From assembly GCA_963835555.1 (NCBI GenBank), contig CAWIGC010000035.1, positions 434,001 to 498,000 on the forward strand: 64,000 nt of DNA, in the 5' to 3' direction. Both the position numbers and the translations under genes were made by a program. Position 1 is the stretch's first letter. Each line of letters begins with the position of its first letter. Source of the DNA: Sulfopaludibacter sp963835555 (lineage in GTDB: Bacteria > Acidobacteriota > Terriglobia > Bryobacterales > Bryobacteraceae). The notes below the pieces were generated by a model. That model searched no databases. It had not been told where the DNA came from and saw only the letters and a program-made list of their open reading frames with translations. Positions 1-9,190 of this stretch are shown here, one piece after another.

Positions 1-1441
1 CGGGGGATGCGGCCATGGGACAGCCGCCCAGGATGTGCGCGGTGCCGGGCACATTGAAAAGGATTTCGGTGACCATGCTCATGGGCGTGCCGCCGATCAT
101 CGCGGCGGCTTTGCGGGCGAACTCGTTGGCTTGCGGGATGTAGGTAGGGATGCGCGGCCCGTGACTCATCAGGGTGCGGTGGAAGGGCCAGAACCACGGG
201 CGTCCCAGCCGCATGTCGATGTGGCCATCGAGCGTCTGCATGCAGAGGAGAATCAGCGATTCGCGGGCCCATCCGAACGGGTGCAGGGTGCGCACGGTGC
301 GAATGGGGTGGCGCAGCAGGGATGAGGCGCAGGTGGCGATCCAGTGCAGGATGCGGGTTCGCCCGGGGCGGCCGCCGGTGAGCAGGGTGGCCAGCAGTCC
401 CATGGCGTCGGAGCCCGCCGGGTAGCGCGTGGCTTCGATGTGCGTGTATTCGTCGATGTAGATACCGGATCCGATGGCGATGCCCTGGGAGAGATCCTCC
501 CGGGAGCCGGGAACGCGCACCCCGATCAGGGATTCGGCATTGGTGCGTACGCGTTTGCCGAGGCAGTCGCTGAGAAGCGGCAGGGAGCCTTTGCGCTTCA
601 GGCGAAACAGCAGGTCCATGGTGCCGAGCGCCGAGCCGGCGAAGACTACCGAGCGGGCGGTAAAGCTGCGGCGGTGTTTGCGCAGGAAGGCGGTGGAGCG
701 CTCGGTGTGCACGGTATACCAATCGCCTTCGGGGGCCACGTCCACCACGCGGGTTTCGGCGAAGAGCCGGGCGCCTCCTTTTTCCGCCAGGTAGAGGTAA
801 TTCTTGTCGAGGGTGTTTTTGGCATCATAGCGGCAACCCATCATGCATCCGCCGCAGCCGGTGCAGGTGTGGCGGGGCGGTCCCGCGCCATCGAAATAAG
901 GGTCGGGATGGAATTCGCCGGGCGGAGCGCCTTCCGGCGGTTCGAAGAGGGCCACCTGCGTGCGGTAGAACGTATGACCGGCGCCGGCGGCTTCGGCGGC
1001 GCGGCGCAGGATATGGTCGGCCGGTCCGAGGATGCGATTTTCGACGACGCCCAACATGCGGCGGGCGGTCTGGAAATGCGCCGGCATCTGGCACTTCCAG
1101 TCGGCCAGTCCGGCCCAGGAGCCGCGATCCCAGACGGAGTCGCCGGGCTGGAGCAGGGTATTGGCGTAGGTGATGGAGCCGCCGCCCACGGCGCAGCCGT
1201 GCATGATGATGACGTGCCGGAAGGGCTCGATATTGAAGAATCCGCGGAGCGCCAGGCCGGGCCGCCAGATCCAGCGCCACACTCGCCAGTTGGTGCGGGG
1301 CAGGTTTTCGGCGGTCCAGCGGCGACCCATTTCCATGATGGCCACGCGGTAGCCCTTTTCGACCAGGCGGTGCGCCGCCACGCTGCCGCCAAAGCCCGAA
1401 CCGATCACGATGAAATCGAAATCGGGCGTGTTACCTGGCAT
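1..1441 (-). CDS. GMC-family FAD oxidoreductase (C-terminus beyond left edge)
   Basis: The frame is open from an ATG at 1441 to the left edge, giving about 480 visible residues. Residues 14-19 are a Rossmann FAD motif (GSGFGG) following a beta strand. Residues 81-90 read HGCAVGGGSI, the second GMC signature region, in a form close to cholesterol oxidase. Near residue 466 comes GTAHILGGCPMA, the conserved C-terminal GMC motif that holds the active-site histidine, so only a few dozen residues should be missing. The family oxidises alcohols with FAD; the substrate cannot be told. No signal peptide is seen. It overlaps the upstream exported protein by 11 bases, so the two are probably co-transcribed. 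The family call is firm and the substrate is unknown. Confidence 0.85.
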   Translation of the reverse strand, partial: MPGNTPDFDFIVIGSGFGGSVAAHRLVEKGYRVAIMEMGRRWTAENLPRTNWRVWRWIWRPGLALRGFFNIEPFRHVIIMHGCAVGGGSITYANTLLQPGDSVWDRGSWAGLADWKCQMPAHFQTARRMLGVVENRILGPADHILRRAAEAAGAGHTFYRTQVALFEPPEGAPPGEFHPDPYFDGAGPPRHTCTGCGGCMMGCRYDAKNTLDKNYLYLAEKGGARLFAETRVVDVAPEGDWYTVHTERSTAFLRKHRRSFTARSVVFAGSALGTMDLLFRLKRKGSLPLLSDCLGKRVRTNAESLIGVRVPGSREDLSQGIAIGSGIYIDEYTHIEATRYPAGSDAMGLLATLLTGGRPGRTRILHWIATCASSLLRHPIRTVRTLHPFGWARESLILLCMQTLDGHIDMRLGRPWFWPFHRTLMSHGPRIPTYIPQANEFARKAAAMIGGTPMSMVTEILFNVPGTAHILGGCPMAASP

Positions 1442-2252
1442 CGCAGGCTGCCGGGCGGACCGGCGGGCCGCATTCGGCAATCGCCGTAGGCGGCGGGGCA
1501 AATTGCAGGTCTTTGTTCAGCACCGAGTCGCGCATGGACTCCAGGGTGCGCTTCAGGGACTTCTCGGGATTGATCCCCATCAGGGATCCGAGGGCGCGCG
1601 AGAGCGAATTGAATTCGCCGCTGAGGGTGATGGTTTCCGATTCCACCAGGACGCCTTCGCCGGTCTCGTGGAAGCGCCAGTAGGAATAGAGGCGCTGGAG
1701 GTAGCCGTGATTCTTGCCGATTTCCCGGACGCCGGTGGAGTACGAGCGGCAGCGCCAGCGCGCCGGATCGACCCGTTCCCAGACTACGTCGTTTTGGGCT
1801 TCGATCACAGCCGGTTCTTTCAGTTGCATGGTGAAACCGAAGCGGTCGGCGCCGGTGCGGCACTGGAGTTTCGAAGAAGACAGGATCTCGGGGAAGTAGC
1901 GCGCGCGATGGTCATAATCCTGAAGCATGTGAACCGTGCGCTCCAGGGATGCGCCGGGAATCAGGACGGCGCCGATCCAATCGTACAACTGGCCGCCGGG
2001 GACGCCATGCGGATTGGGGCCGTTGGCCAATACGGTCTGAATTTTACGGCCGCGCAGGACCTGGTCGCGCAGGGCCGCGTCGGAGTCGGTGAGGAGGAAC
2101 TGCTTACGCGCTTCCATGCGCGCTTCGGCAGACTGCACGTAGCAGTCGAACCCGTGAATGGTTTCAGGCTTCAATTGCTGGGCACGAAGGCCCATGGATG
2201 TCGCCAGGCAGCAGACGATGACCGTTGCCGCCGGGATCGGAGTCCCCGTCAT
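1431..2252 (-). CDS. Exported START/SRPBCC-like hypothetical protein
   Basis: A 273-residue protein with an N-terminal signal-like segment (residues about 5-22, a hydrophobic run ending near LRAQQ). The body has no motif I can name with certainty. Stretches such as YPQRLYSYWRF-like aromatic pairs and a strand-rich middle resemble acidobacterial START/polyketide-cyclase-like exported proteins; that is inference. It sits directly upstream of the GMC oxidoreductase and overlaps it by 11 bases, suggesting a two-gene operon. The ATG at 2252 has no Shine-Dalgarno sequence, but a TATAAG box ends seven bases upstream, which fits a leaderless transcript. Confidence 0.6.
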   Translation of the reverse strand: MTGTPIPAATVIVCCLATSMGLRAQQLKPETIHGFDCYVQSAEARMEARKQFLLTDSDAALRDQVLRGRKIQTVLANGPNPHGVPGGQLYDWIGAVLIPGASLERTVHMLQDYDHRARYFPEILSSSKLQCRTGADRFGFTMQLKEPAVIEAQNDVVWERVDPARWRCRSYSTGVREIGKNHGYLQRLYSYWRFHETGEGVLVESETITLSGEFNSLSRALGSLMGINPEKSLKRTLESMRDSVLNKDLQFAPPPTAIAECGPPVRPAACDAR

Positions 2253-2259
2253 ATTGATA

Positions 2260-2265
2260 CTTATA
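2260..2265 (-). promoter_or_regulatory. Candidate -10 box for a leaderless transcript
   Basis: The minus strand reads TATAAG, then seven bases, then the ATG of the START-like gene. There is no Shine-Dalgarno sequence and no convincing -35. With a normal -10 to +1 distance, transcription would begin at or next to the start codon. It is weak taken singly but belongs to a pattern seen at several other starts in this window. Confidence 0.3.
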
Positions 2266-2320
2266 CATCCGATTTTGGCGGGTGGCTATGCTTTCGGGAT
2301 TATCCTGGAAAGGGGCGGTG

Positions 2321-2674
2321 ATGGCGAGAAGGATGCGCTCTTCCATGGATTCCAGGATCCCCGGGGGCGTTGCCACGATATGCCTCGGCCTTGTGCTTAC
2401 GGTGCTGAGCTTCAGCGTCCGCCAGGAGTGGAGCGTTCAGCGCTTTTGGCCGCTGCTGGTGGTGGTGTTCGGCGCGGTACGGATCGCCGGTCGCAGTCGT
2501 CCTGGCCGGTGTGAGCGAGTTGGTGGTGCCCCAGGGTCCGTGTGCGAAGGGCGAGGGAGCCGCGGTTGTCTTCCTGGGAGAGGGGCTACTTCCCCTGGCT
2601 TGCAGGGCCAGTCAGCGCAGCCACCGCAAGAACAATCAACGTCGGCCACACCCGTTCAAGCAACGGCACGATAA
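2321..2674 (+). CDS. Possible small two-helix membrane protein, C-terminus doubtful
   Basis: An ATG at 2321 is preceded by AAAGGGG with good spacing. The first 45 residues contain two hydrophobic helices (GGVATICLGLVLTVLSF and RFWPLLVVVFGAVRIA) separated by a short polar turn. This resembles the paired helices of LiaF/DUF5668-type small membrane proteins, with the WPLL motif in the second helix. Beyond residue 50 the translation turns into Arg/Gly/Pro-rich low-quality sequence, so the true protein may end early or be frameshifted. No neighbour helps assign a role. Confidence 0.3.
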   Translation: MARRMRSSMDSRIPGGVATICLGLVLTVLSFSVRQEWSVQRFWPLLVVVFGAVRIAGRSRPGRCERVGGAPGSVCEGRGSRGCLPGRGATSPGLQGQSAQPPQEQSTSATPVQATAR

Positions 2675-2717
2675 CGTAAGCGATGAAAAGACCGGGGCGC
2701 CGGCGGATCATGCGCAT
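2586..2717 (-). CDS. Possible 43-residue membrane micro-protein
   Basis: A short minus-strand frame starts ATG CGC ATG and reads MRMIRRRPGLFIAYVIVPLL onward to a TAG at 2586. It has an Arg-rich start followed by about 28 hydrophobic residues (FIAYVIVPLLERVWPTLIVL and AVAAL), a positive-inside single or hairpin helix. GGAG lies nine bases before the second ATG. It overlaps the tail of the doubtful plus-strand frame, and only one of the two need be real. No homologue is recognised. Confidence 0.25.
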   Translation of the reverse strand: MRMIRRRPGLFIAYVIVPLLERVWPTLIVLAVAALTGPASQGK

Positions 2718-2821
2718 CAACTCCACGTCTCAAATGGTACGGCGGGCCGAGATGGAATGGAAGGGCTGAAAGTACCACTCCGCGGGGAAGCGAGGGGGCG
2801 ATACGCCAATATTTAACCCTA

Positions 2822-2983
2822 GTAAGAAAGGTCGCCCTTCAACTTCCGCTTGTGGAGGAAGGCGCGATGTCCGGCAAACCGGCCCTGAAGGTTCGCGGCA
2901 GGATGTTCGCGTGCATGGCCTGCCGGTTTGTCACCCGTGAAGCGGGCGGGCGCTCCGGTGTGGCGCGATCGCGCGAAAGGTGA
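2822..2983 (+). pseudogene. Remnant of a MmcQ/YjbR-family gene
   Basis: The frame reads VRKVALQLPLVEEGAMSGKP and then ALKVRGRMFACMA. This matches the N-terminal third of MmcQ/YjbR-family proteins, whose pattern is a leading ALxLP-VEE helix followed by G-P-A-x-K-V-R-G-K-x-F-A. After that the frame loses all likeness and stops at 2981-2983. There is no obvious start before VRK, although an internal ATG at 2867 has GGAGG eight bases upstream. It reads as the stump of a broken gene; the rest is absent or in another frame. The 2.25-2.98 kb stretch holds nothing else I can support. Confidence 0.35.
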
Positions 2984-3441
2984 GAGAATTCGCGTCAAAG
3001 AGCATGCACAAGCTTGCCGAAGTCGAGGAAGCCAAGCGACTGATGGCTGAGGCCAGCAACTGGTCGGTTTGGCAATGGTTGACGGAGAAGCGCCGGGTTC
3101 GGGCAGCCGCCGATGCCGCCACCGCCGCGCTGGAGCGGGCGGAAAAGAAGGTCAAAAGCACGTGGCCGGATGAACTCCGGAAATTCTACCGGCAGGTTGG
3201 CGCGCATGTGATTGAGGATGGCTCCGACCCTTTGCACCACGCGGTGGCGGCGGTAAAAAAGGCGGACGATGCGGCTTACGATGCCCGCATGGACGCCGAG
3301 GCCACCTTCGACGAAGCCGAGCGGCGCCTGAGCGCCTCGATGGCCCGGGAAGGGGCGCAGAAGGCAATCGACGCATATTGCCTGCACGAATCGGCCATTC
3401 GCAAAGCGGAAGCGGTAGCGCGCCGCCACAGTGAGCCGTAA
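2980..3441 (+). CDS. Small helical hypothetical protein
   Basis: A 153-residue product rich in Ala, Glu, Lys and Arg, predicted almost entirely alpha-helical with heptad-like stretches (AAADAATAALERAEKKVK, and AAVKKADDAAYDARMDAEAT). There is no signal peptide or membrane segment. A GTG at 2980 opens the frame and an ATG at 3004 is the alternative; neither has a clear Shine-Dalgarno, so the start is uncertain. Codon use fits the neighbours. I do not recognise the family. It precedes the hybrid kinase by 62 bases on the same strand, which may be coincidence. Confidence 0.55.
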   Translation: MREFASKSMHKLAEVEEAKRLMAEASNWSVWQWLTEKRRVRAAADAATAALERAEKKVKSTWPDELRKFYRQVGAHVIEDGSDPLHHAVAAVKKADDAAYDARMDAEATFDEAERRLSASMAREGAQKAIDAYCLHESAIRKAEAVARRHSEP

Positions 3442-3503
3442 AGATTTCACACGGCCCGCCTCAAGAAATTCACGGAACACGCCGATATAAGGATTGGAAT
3501 CCT

Positions 3504-6500
3504 ATGGAGTGTCTCGGTGGACGGTTCGAGGAAGAAATCGGGAATGCCGGATTCCTGGCGGCGATCGTCGAAGGCTCCGAGGACGGCATTATTGCGTATT
3601 CGCTTTCCGGCACGATCCTGACCTGGAACCGTGGCGCGGAGGCAATTTTGGGCTACTCCGCCGGGGAAGTGATTGGCAGGGATATATCCATGCTGGTTGC
3701 GCTGGAATCGGCGCCGATCGTGCAGGAGGTCATGGAACGGATCCTCGTGGGGACCGCCGTCTCGCAGCGGGAGATCTTCGGCATGCGCCGGGACGGCCGG
3801 AAAATCCGTGCCTCCGTGACCGCATCGCCCATCCGGAATCCAGCGGGCGAAGTGGTAGCCACCTCCGCAATCGTCCGGGACATTTCCGGGCAGCGCGAGG
3901 CGGAGGATGCGCGAGCGTTTCTGTCGGCGATTGTGGAATCCACGGACGATGCCATTGTCGGAGCGCAGCCGGACGGAACCATCGTCAGTTGGAACCGGGG
4001 GGCGGAGGTGCTTTTCGGTTACACCAAAGAGGAGATGATCGGGCAGAATGTGAGGATTCTGGCGGCGCCTGGTTACGAACTGCAGGTAGAGACGAAGCTC
4101 GAGGGACTCCGCACCGTGGGGGCGCCGGGTGTGCTGGAAACCGTCCACCGCAGGAAAGACGGCGGCCTGGTGCATGTCTCGGTGTGCGCCTCGGCCATCC
4201 GGAACGCGGCGGGAGAGATTGTGGGCTCCTCGGCGATTCTGCGGGATGTGAGCTGGCGCGTGCAGGCGGAGCGCCGTCTGCGGGAAAGTGAAGAGCGTTT
4301 TCGCATTATGGCGGACGGTTGTCCGGCGCCCATGTGGGTGACGGACGCCGAGGGCGGGGTTCAATTCATCAATCGGGCATACCGCGAATTCGGCGGGATG
4401 AGTTTTGAGCAGGTGGAGGGTGGCAAGTGGCAGTTGTTACTTCACCCGGACGATGCGCCGCAATACCTGGCGAATCTCCGAAGCGCCATAAGGGAGCGTT
4501 CCGCTTTCCGCACGGAAGCGCGGGCGCGCCGTGCCGATGGCGAATGGCGGTGGATGGCTTCTTACGCCGAACCCCGCTTTTCCCCGGACGGCGAATTCCT
4601 GGGGCACGTGGGGCTGAGTCCGGACATCACCGAGCGCAAGCTGGCCGAATCGGCGTTGCAGCGCAGCGAAGAGAAGTTCCGCCAGATTGCCGAGAATATT
4701 CACGAAGTCTTTTGGATGATGTCGCTGGAAAGCCACGAGATGCTGTATGTCAGCCCGGCCTATGAACAGGTTTGGGGCCGGAGCTGCGAAAGCCTCTACC
4801 AGAACCCGATGTCCTGGGCGGAAGCGATTCATCCCGACGATCTGGAGCGGGCGCATCAGCTATTTGCCCGGCAACTGGCGGGCGAAGCCATCGATTCGGA
4901 GTATCGCATCCGGACGCCCGGCGGGCAGGAGAAATGGATCCGGGACCGGGCCTTTCCGGTTCGCGACGGCACGGGAAAACTGACCCGGGTAGCCGGAATC
5001 GCCGAAGAGACCACGGAACGCAAACGGTACGAGGCGGAACTGATTCAGGCGCGGATCGATGCGGATGCGGCCAACCGGGCCAAGAGCCGCTTTCTGGCCA
5101 ACATGAGCCATGAAATCCGCACGCCCATGAATGGCGTGATGGGCATGCTGCAATTGCTGCTGGACACGGACCTTTCGGCGGAGCAGGGGCGTTATGCCGC
5201 GATGGCTTTGGGCAGCGCGCGCTCTTTGCTGGCGCTGATCGACGATATTCTGGATCTCTCGAAGATCGAGGCGCGAAAGATCTCCCTGGAACGGATGAAT
5301 TTCAATGTCCGGCGCACCGTGGACGAAGTGGTCCAGTTGCTCGGCGTCCAGGCGAGCGCCAAGGGGCTGCGCCTGACTGCGTCGGTCTCCCTGGAAACTC
5401 CGGCGGTTCTGTGCGGCGATCCGTACCGGCTGCGCCAGGTATTAAACAATCTCTGTGCGAATGCCGTCAAGTTCACCGAACGGGGCGAAGTGCGGATGCA
5501 AGCGGCGCTGGAGAGCCTGGCCGCGGGGCAGGTGACCTTGCGTTTCACGGTCGCCGATACGGGGATCGGAATCCAGCCGGAGCAGACCGCGATCGTGTTC
5601 TCGCCGTTCGTGCAGGCCGACAGTTCGACGACGCGAAAATACGGCGGGACGGGGCTGGGGCTGGCCATCTGCAAGCAACTGGTGGAAATGATGGGCGGCG
5701 CCATCGGGTTCGACAGCCGGCCCGGCGAGGGTTCCACCTTCTGGTTCACCGCGACCTTCGACAGGGCAGTAGCGTCGCCGGCCGGCGCGGCCGACCCGTT
5801 CTACGGCGCGCCGGCGCCCGCACGGCGAGGTTGGAAACGGCGTGTGCTGGTGGTGGAAGACGATGCTGTGAGCCGCGAAGTGGCGCGGGCGCAACTGCAG
5901 AAACTGGGATACTCCGCCAGTGTGGCGGCCGGAGGCGAGGAGGCTCTGGCTGCCCTGGAGCACGATGGTTGCGACCTGGTGCTGATGGATTGCGAGATGC
6001 CGGACATGGATGGGTTTGAGGCCACCCGCCGGATTCGCGCCTCGGTCCGGGCGGCGGTGCCGATTGTGGCCCTGACGGCGAACGCCATGGCAGGCGACCG
6101 GGAACGGTGTGTGCGCGAAGGGATGAACGATTATCTGGCCAAGCCGCTGGAGGTCCGCGCGTTGTCGGAGATGCTGGCCAAATGGTTGCCGGCCATCCCC
6201 GGCGAGGAAGCTGCTGCGGCGGTTTTCAGCGGCGAAGCGCTGCTGGGCCGGCTGATGGGAGATCGTCAACTCGTCCGGAGAATGCTGACAGCCTTTCTGG
6301 GCGACGTTCCTTCGCAGCTAAATCATCTTCGCCGGAAACTGGCGGAGGCGGATGCTCCGGGAGCGCGGTTTCAGGCGCACACGCTGAAAGGAGCGGCCGC
6401 AACTGCCGGCGCCGATGCCTTGCGCGCCGTAGCGGCGGAGATGGAGCGGGCGGGAACGGCCGGGGAATTGGGCCGCTGCCGGGAAACGCTGCCGCGCGCC

Positions 6501-6587
6501 TGGGAGGAATTCGAGCGCTTCAAGAGCGCGGTGGAGCAAGCCGGCTGGATCGCGGTAAATGCGAACGGAAGGATGAAGTCAGACTGA
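3504..6587 (+). CDS. Tripartite hybrid sensor histidine kinase, 4 PAS-HisKA-HATPase-REC-Hpt
   Basis: A 1027-residue cytoplasmic kinase with no membrane segment. Four PAS domains lie at about 15-128, 138-248, 264-375 and 388-505. They are followed by HisKA with phospho-acceptor His536 (NMSHEIRTPMNG), HATPase_c with N box near 647 (NAVKFTERGE) and G2 box near 714 (GGTGLGLAICKQ), a receiver with Asp829 (LMDCEMPDMDG), and an Hpt with His959 (QAHTLKGAAA). All steps of a phosphorelay except the output regulator are in one chain, as in ArcB/BarA-type kinases. The final partner should be a separate receiver protein. The next gene begins immediately after the TGA, so the two are co-expressed. The signal sensed is unknown. 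Confidence 0.95.
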   Translation: MECLGGRFEEEIGNAGFLAAIVEGSEDGIIAYSLSGTILTWNRGAEAILGYSAGEVIGRDISMLVALESAPIVQEVMERILVGTAVSQREIFGMRRDGRKIRASVTASPIRNPAGEVVATSAIVRDISGQREAEDARAFLSAIVESTDDAIVGAQPDGTIVSWNRGAEVLFGYTKEEMIGQNVRILAAPGYELQVETKLEGLRTVGAPGVLETVHRRKDGGLVHVSVCASAIRNAAGEIVGSSAILRDVSWRVQAERRLRESEERFRIMADGCPAPMWVTDAEGGVQFINRAYREFGGMSFEQVEGGKWQLLLHPDDAPQYLANLRSAIRERSAFRTEARARRADGEWRWMASYAEPRFSPDGEFLGHVGLSPDITERKLAESALQRSEEKFRQIAENIHEVFWMMSLESHEMLYVSPAYEQVWGRSCESLYQNPMSWAEAIHPDDLERAHQLFARQLAGEAIDSEYRIRTPGGQEKWIRDRAFPVRDGTGKLTRVAGIAEETTERKRYEAELIQARIDADAANRAKSRFLANMSHEIRTPMNGVMGMLQLLLDTDLSAEQGRYAAMALGSARSLLALIDDILDLSKIEARKISLERMNFNVRRTVDEVVQLLGVQASAKGLRLTASVSLETPAVLCGDPYRLRQVLNNLCANAVKFTERGEVRMQAALESLAAGQVTLRFTVADTGIGIQPEQTAIVFSPFVQADSSTTRKYGGTGLGLAICKQLVEMMGGAIGFDSRPGEGSTFWFTATFDRAVASPAGAADPFYGAPAPARRGWKRRVLVVEDDAVSREVARAQLQKLGYSASVAAGGEEALAALEHDGCDLVLMDCEMPDMDGFEATRRIRASVRAAVPIVALTANAMAGDRERCVREGMNDYLAKPLEVRALSEMLAKWLPAIPGEEAAAAVFSGEALLGRLMGDRQLVRRMLTAFLGDVPSQLNHLRRKLAEADAPGARFQAHTLKGAAATAGADALRAVAAEMERAGTAGELGRCRETLPRAWEEFERFKSAVEQAGWIAVNANGRMKSD

Positions 6588-7388
6588 ATGATCAACTTAG
6601 ACGATGAGTTAGCCCAGGATTATCTGGCCGAGAGCTGCGAGCAGCTCGTAGCCACCGAACTGGATCTCCTGACCTTGAAACAGGCGGGCGGGAAGGCGGA
6701 TGACGAACTGATCAACCGGATCTTCCGGGCCGTTCATTCGGTGAAAGGAGGAGCGGGCTTTTTCGACCTTCCCAAAATTCGCGAACTGGCACACCAGATG
6801 GAGAATGTGCTGGCGGTGATCCGGTCGCGCGAAATGACGCCTACCCCGGAGCGGGTGGGCGTGCTGCTGTGCGCCTGCGACCGGTTGCGATCTCTCACCG
6901 AAAACGCGGCGGTGAGCAATGCAGTGGACATCCGGGATATCGTCCGGGATCTGGCCGGCGTCTGTGGCCCTCCCCATAGCCCGGAAGCCGCGCTGCGCGT
7001 GCTGGTGGTGGAAGACAACTTCGCCGGACGCCTGGTGCTTCAGAAATTTCTTTCCCGCTACGGAGAGTGTCACATCGCCGTGAACGGCAGGGAGGCGGTG
7101 GAGGCCTTTGAAGCCGCCCTCGATCAGGGACGCGGATACCACCTGGTATGCATGGACATCATGATGCCGGAGATGGACGGCCGGGAGGCCGTGGGGCGGC
7201 TGCGCGCCGTTGAGGAGGCGCGCGGCATTCTCTCCACCTCGGGCGCCAGGATCGTCATGACTACCGCGGTGGACGAAATCAAGTCCGTAAGCCGCTGCTT
7301 CATGGAACTGTGCGACGCCTATCTCATGAAGCCGATCGATCTTTCCAAACTGCTCGCCCTGATGAAGGAGTTCCGCCTGGTGGAATAA
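6588..7388 (+). CDS. Hpt-receiver phosphotransfer protein
   Basis: A 266-residue protein made of an N-terminal CheA-type Hpt (about 8-105) with His50 in AVHSVKGGAGFF, then a receiver (about 136-262) with acidic pair VVEDN, phospho-acceptor Asp190 in VCMDIMMPEMDG and the conserved lysine in YLMKPIDL. There is no DNA-binding or enzymatic output domain. Its ATG follows the kinase stop codon with no gap (TGAATG), so it is almost certainly the relay partner of that kinase. It could accept phosphate on the receiver from the kinase Hpt and act as a sink or branch point. The terminal output protein is not in the window. Confidence 0.9.
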   Translation: MINLDDELAQDYLAESCEQLVATELDLLTLKQAGGKADDELINRIFRAVHSVKGGAGFFDLPKIRELAHQMENVLAVIRSREMTPTPERVGVLLCACDRLRSLTENAAVSNAVDIRDIVRDLAGVCGPPHSPEAALRVLVVEDNFAGRLVLQKFLSRYGECHIAVNGREAVEAFEAALDQGRGYHLVCMDIMMPEMDGREAVGRLRAVEEARGILSTSGARIVMTTAVDEIKSVSRCFMELCDAYLMKPIDLSKLLALMKEFRLVE

Positions 7389-7391
7389 GGC

Positions 7392-9190
7392 TTACAAGGT
7401 GTAGCGGCCCGCGGCGACGACGTGATCCGCGATCTGCCGGCCGATCGCAATGGTATTGGCCGGTTCGTGCTTGGCGAGGCGCCGGACTATGGTCATCTGG
7501 GTCCGCAGCATGTCGCCCTCGGCGACGGCGGCGATCACCTTGCGCGCGGAGCGTTCGATGGTCTGGGCTGCTTGCGCGGCATAATACCGGGTGAGGGCGA
7601 TGGCCTGCTTCGCTGCCGCCTCGCCGCGCGCGGCAATCAGTTTTTCGGTGCGCAGAATGGCCGATTCCAAAGCGTACGCCTCGCTGATGCAGTCGGCCAG
7701 CGCGCCCATCACTTCCTGCTGGTCGGCCAGCCCCATCATGTACTTCTGGGAGGCGGCGCCGGCGGCGAACAGCCCCAGTTTCCGGCAGTTGGCCAGCAGG
7801 CGATGCTCGGCGGCCAGCGGCCCTTCGCGCTCTTCCGGCGCACTGGGACCGGCCATGACTTCGTCCATAAGCTGCTTGATGGCCTGAAGCAGCGGCAACT
7901 GCCCCTGCATAGCGCGTTTCATGAGCCATCCGGTGATGATCAGGCGATTGATCTCGTTGGTCCCTTCGAAGATGCGGTTGATGCGCGAATCGCGATAGGC
8001 GCGCTCGGCCGGATACTCCTCCACGTAGCCGTAGCCGGCGAAGATCTGCACCACGTGGTCCACCACCATGTCCAGCATTTCCGAGCCCCAGACTTTCAGG
8101 ATGGAGCACTCGACGGCGTACTCTTCGATACGCTTCTGGATCTCGCGCGACGCTCCTTCGGCGTGCGTATCCACATCCGCCAGGGCGGCATCGATCATGC
8201 CGATGGTGCGGTAGACCATGCTTTCGCCCACGTAGATGCCGGTCGCGCTTTCCGCCAGTTTTTCCTGAATCAGGCCGAATTCGCAGATGGATTTCCCGAA
8301 CGCTTTACGCTCCTTGGAATATCCGATGGCGTCCTGCAAACTGTTGCGCGCGCCGCCCACACAGGCCGCGCCCAGCTTGAATCGCCCGATATTGAGAATG
8401 TTGAACGCGATGTGGTGGCCCTTGCCCACTTCGCCCAGCAGGTTTTCCACGGGCACCTGGCAATCGGCCAGAATCAGCGGGCAGGTGGAAGAACCGCGGA
8501 TGCCGAGTTTGTGCTCTTCGGCGCCCACGCTGAATCCGGGAGTGCCGCGTTCAATCAGGAAGGCCGAGAATTTTTCGCCGTCCACTTTGGCGAACACGGT
8601 GAACAGGTCGGCGAAGCCGCTGTTGGTGATCCACATCTTTTCGCCGTTGAGCACGTAGTGGCGGCCGTCCGGGGAAACACGGCGCGGGTGCGGCAGTTCA
8701 TGGCATCGCTGGCGGAAGAGGACTCGGAGAGCGCATAAGCGCCGATCCATTCGCCGGTGGCCAATTTGGGTAGATATTTGCGCTTCTGCGCTTCGGTTCC
8801 GTACCAGACGATGGGCAGGGTGCCGATGCCGACATGGGCGCTGAAGGCCACCGAAAAACTGGCGAGCTTGCTGATGGATTCGGCCACCAGCGCGCTGGTG
8901 ACCTTGTCCATTTCCAGGCCGCCGTACTCTTCGGGGATGTCCACGGCCATAAGACCGAGTTCGCCGGCCTTGCGGAGCAGGGCGCGGGTGACGGTGAAGT
9001 TTTTGGCTTCGATCTCGGCGGCCGCCGGCAGCACTTCGTTGGTAGTGAATTCCACCGCGGTTTTGGCGATCTGCCGGTGTTCGCCGGAGAAGTCCTCGGG
9101 CGTGAAAATATCTTGCGGGTCGCGTTCTTCGGTGAGAAAGCTGCCGCCCTTTACGCGTTTTGCGATCGTGGCACTATCGGTTGTCGCCAT
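7392..9190 (-). CDS. fadE: Acyl-CoA dehydrogenase, FadE type (one frame break)
   Basis: It catalyses the first step of fatty-acid beta-oxidation, oxidising acyl-CoA to trans-2-enoyl-CoA with FAD. About 600 residues, the length of the long-form (Bacillus FadE/VLCAD-like) subgroup. Visible signatures are GAYALSESSSASDAMN, WITNSGFADLFTVFAKVDG, GFAGYGYVEEYPAERAYRDS-type helices, and IFEGTNEI with the catalytic glutamate. The C-terminal extension of about 180 residues is typical of this subgroup. ATG at 9190 has AGGTGA upstream. The reading frame changes near 8690, where CRTRAV should continue into SPDGRHYVLN; one base appears to be missing. It is the last gene of the fadN-fadA-fadE set. Confidence 0.88.

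Noticed and set aside
344..1489. Long plus-strand open frame opposite the GMC oxidoreductase
   Set aside because: Ala/Gly/Arg-rich antisense shadow; the minus strand carries clear GMC motifs throughout.
7422..8738. 438-residue plus-strand open frame opposite fadE
   Set aside because: No family motifs and His/Gln-rich composition typical of antisense frames in high-GC DNA.
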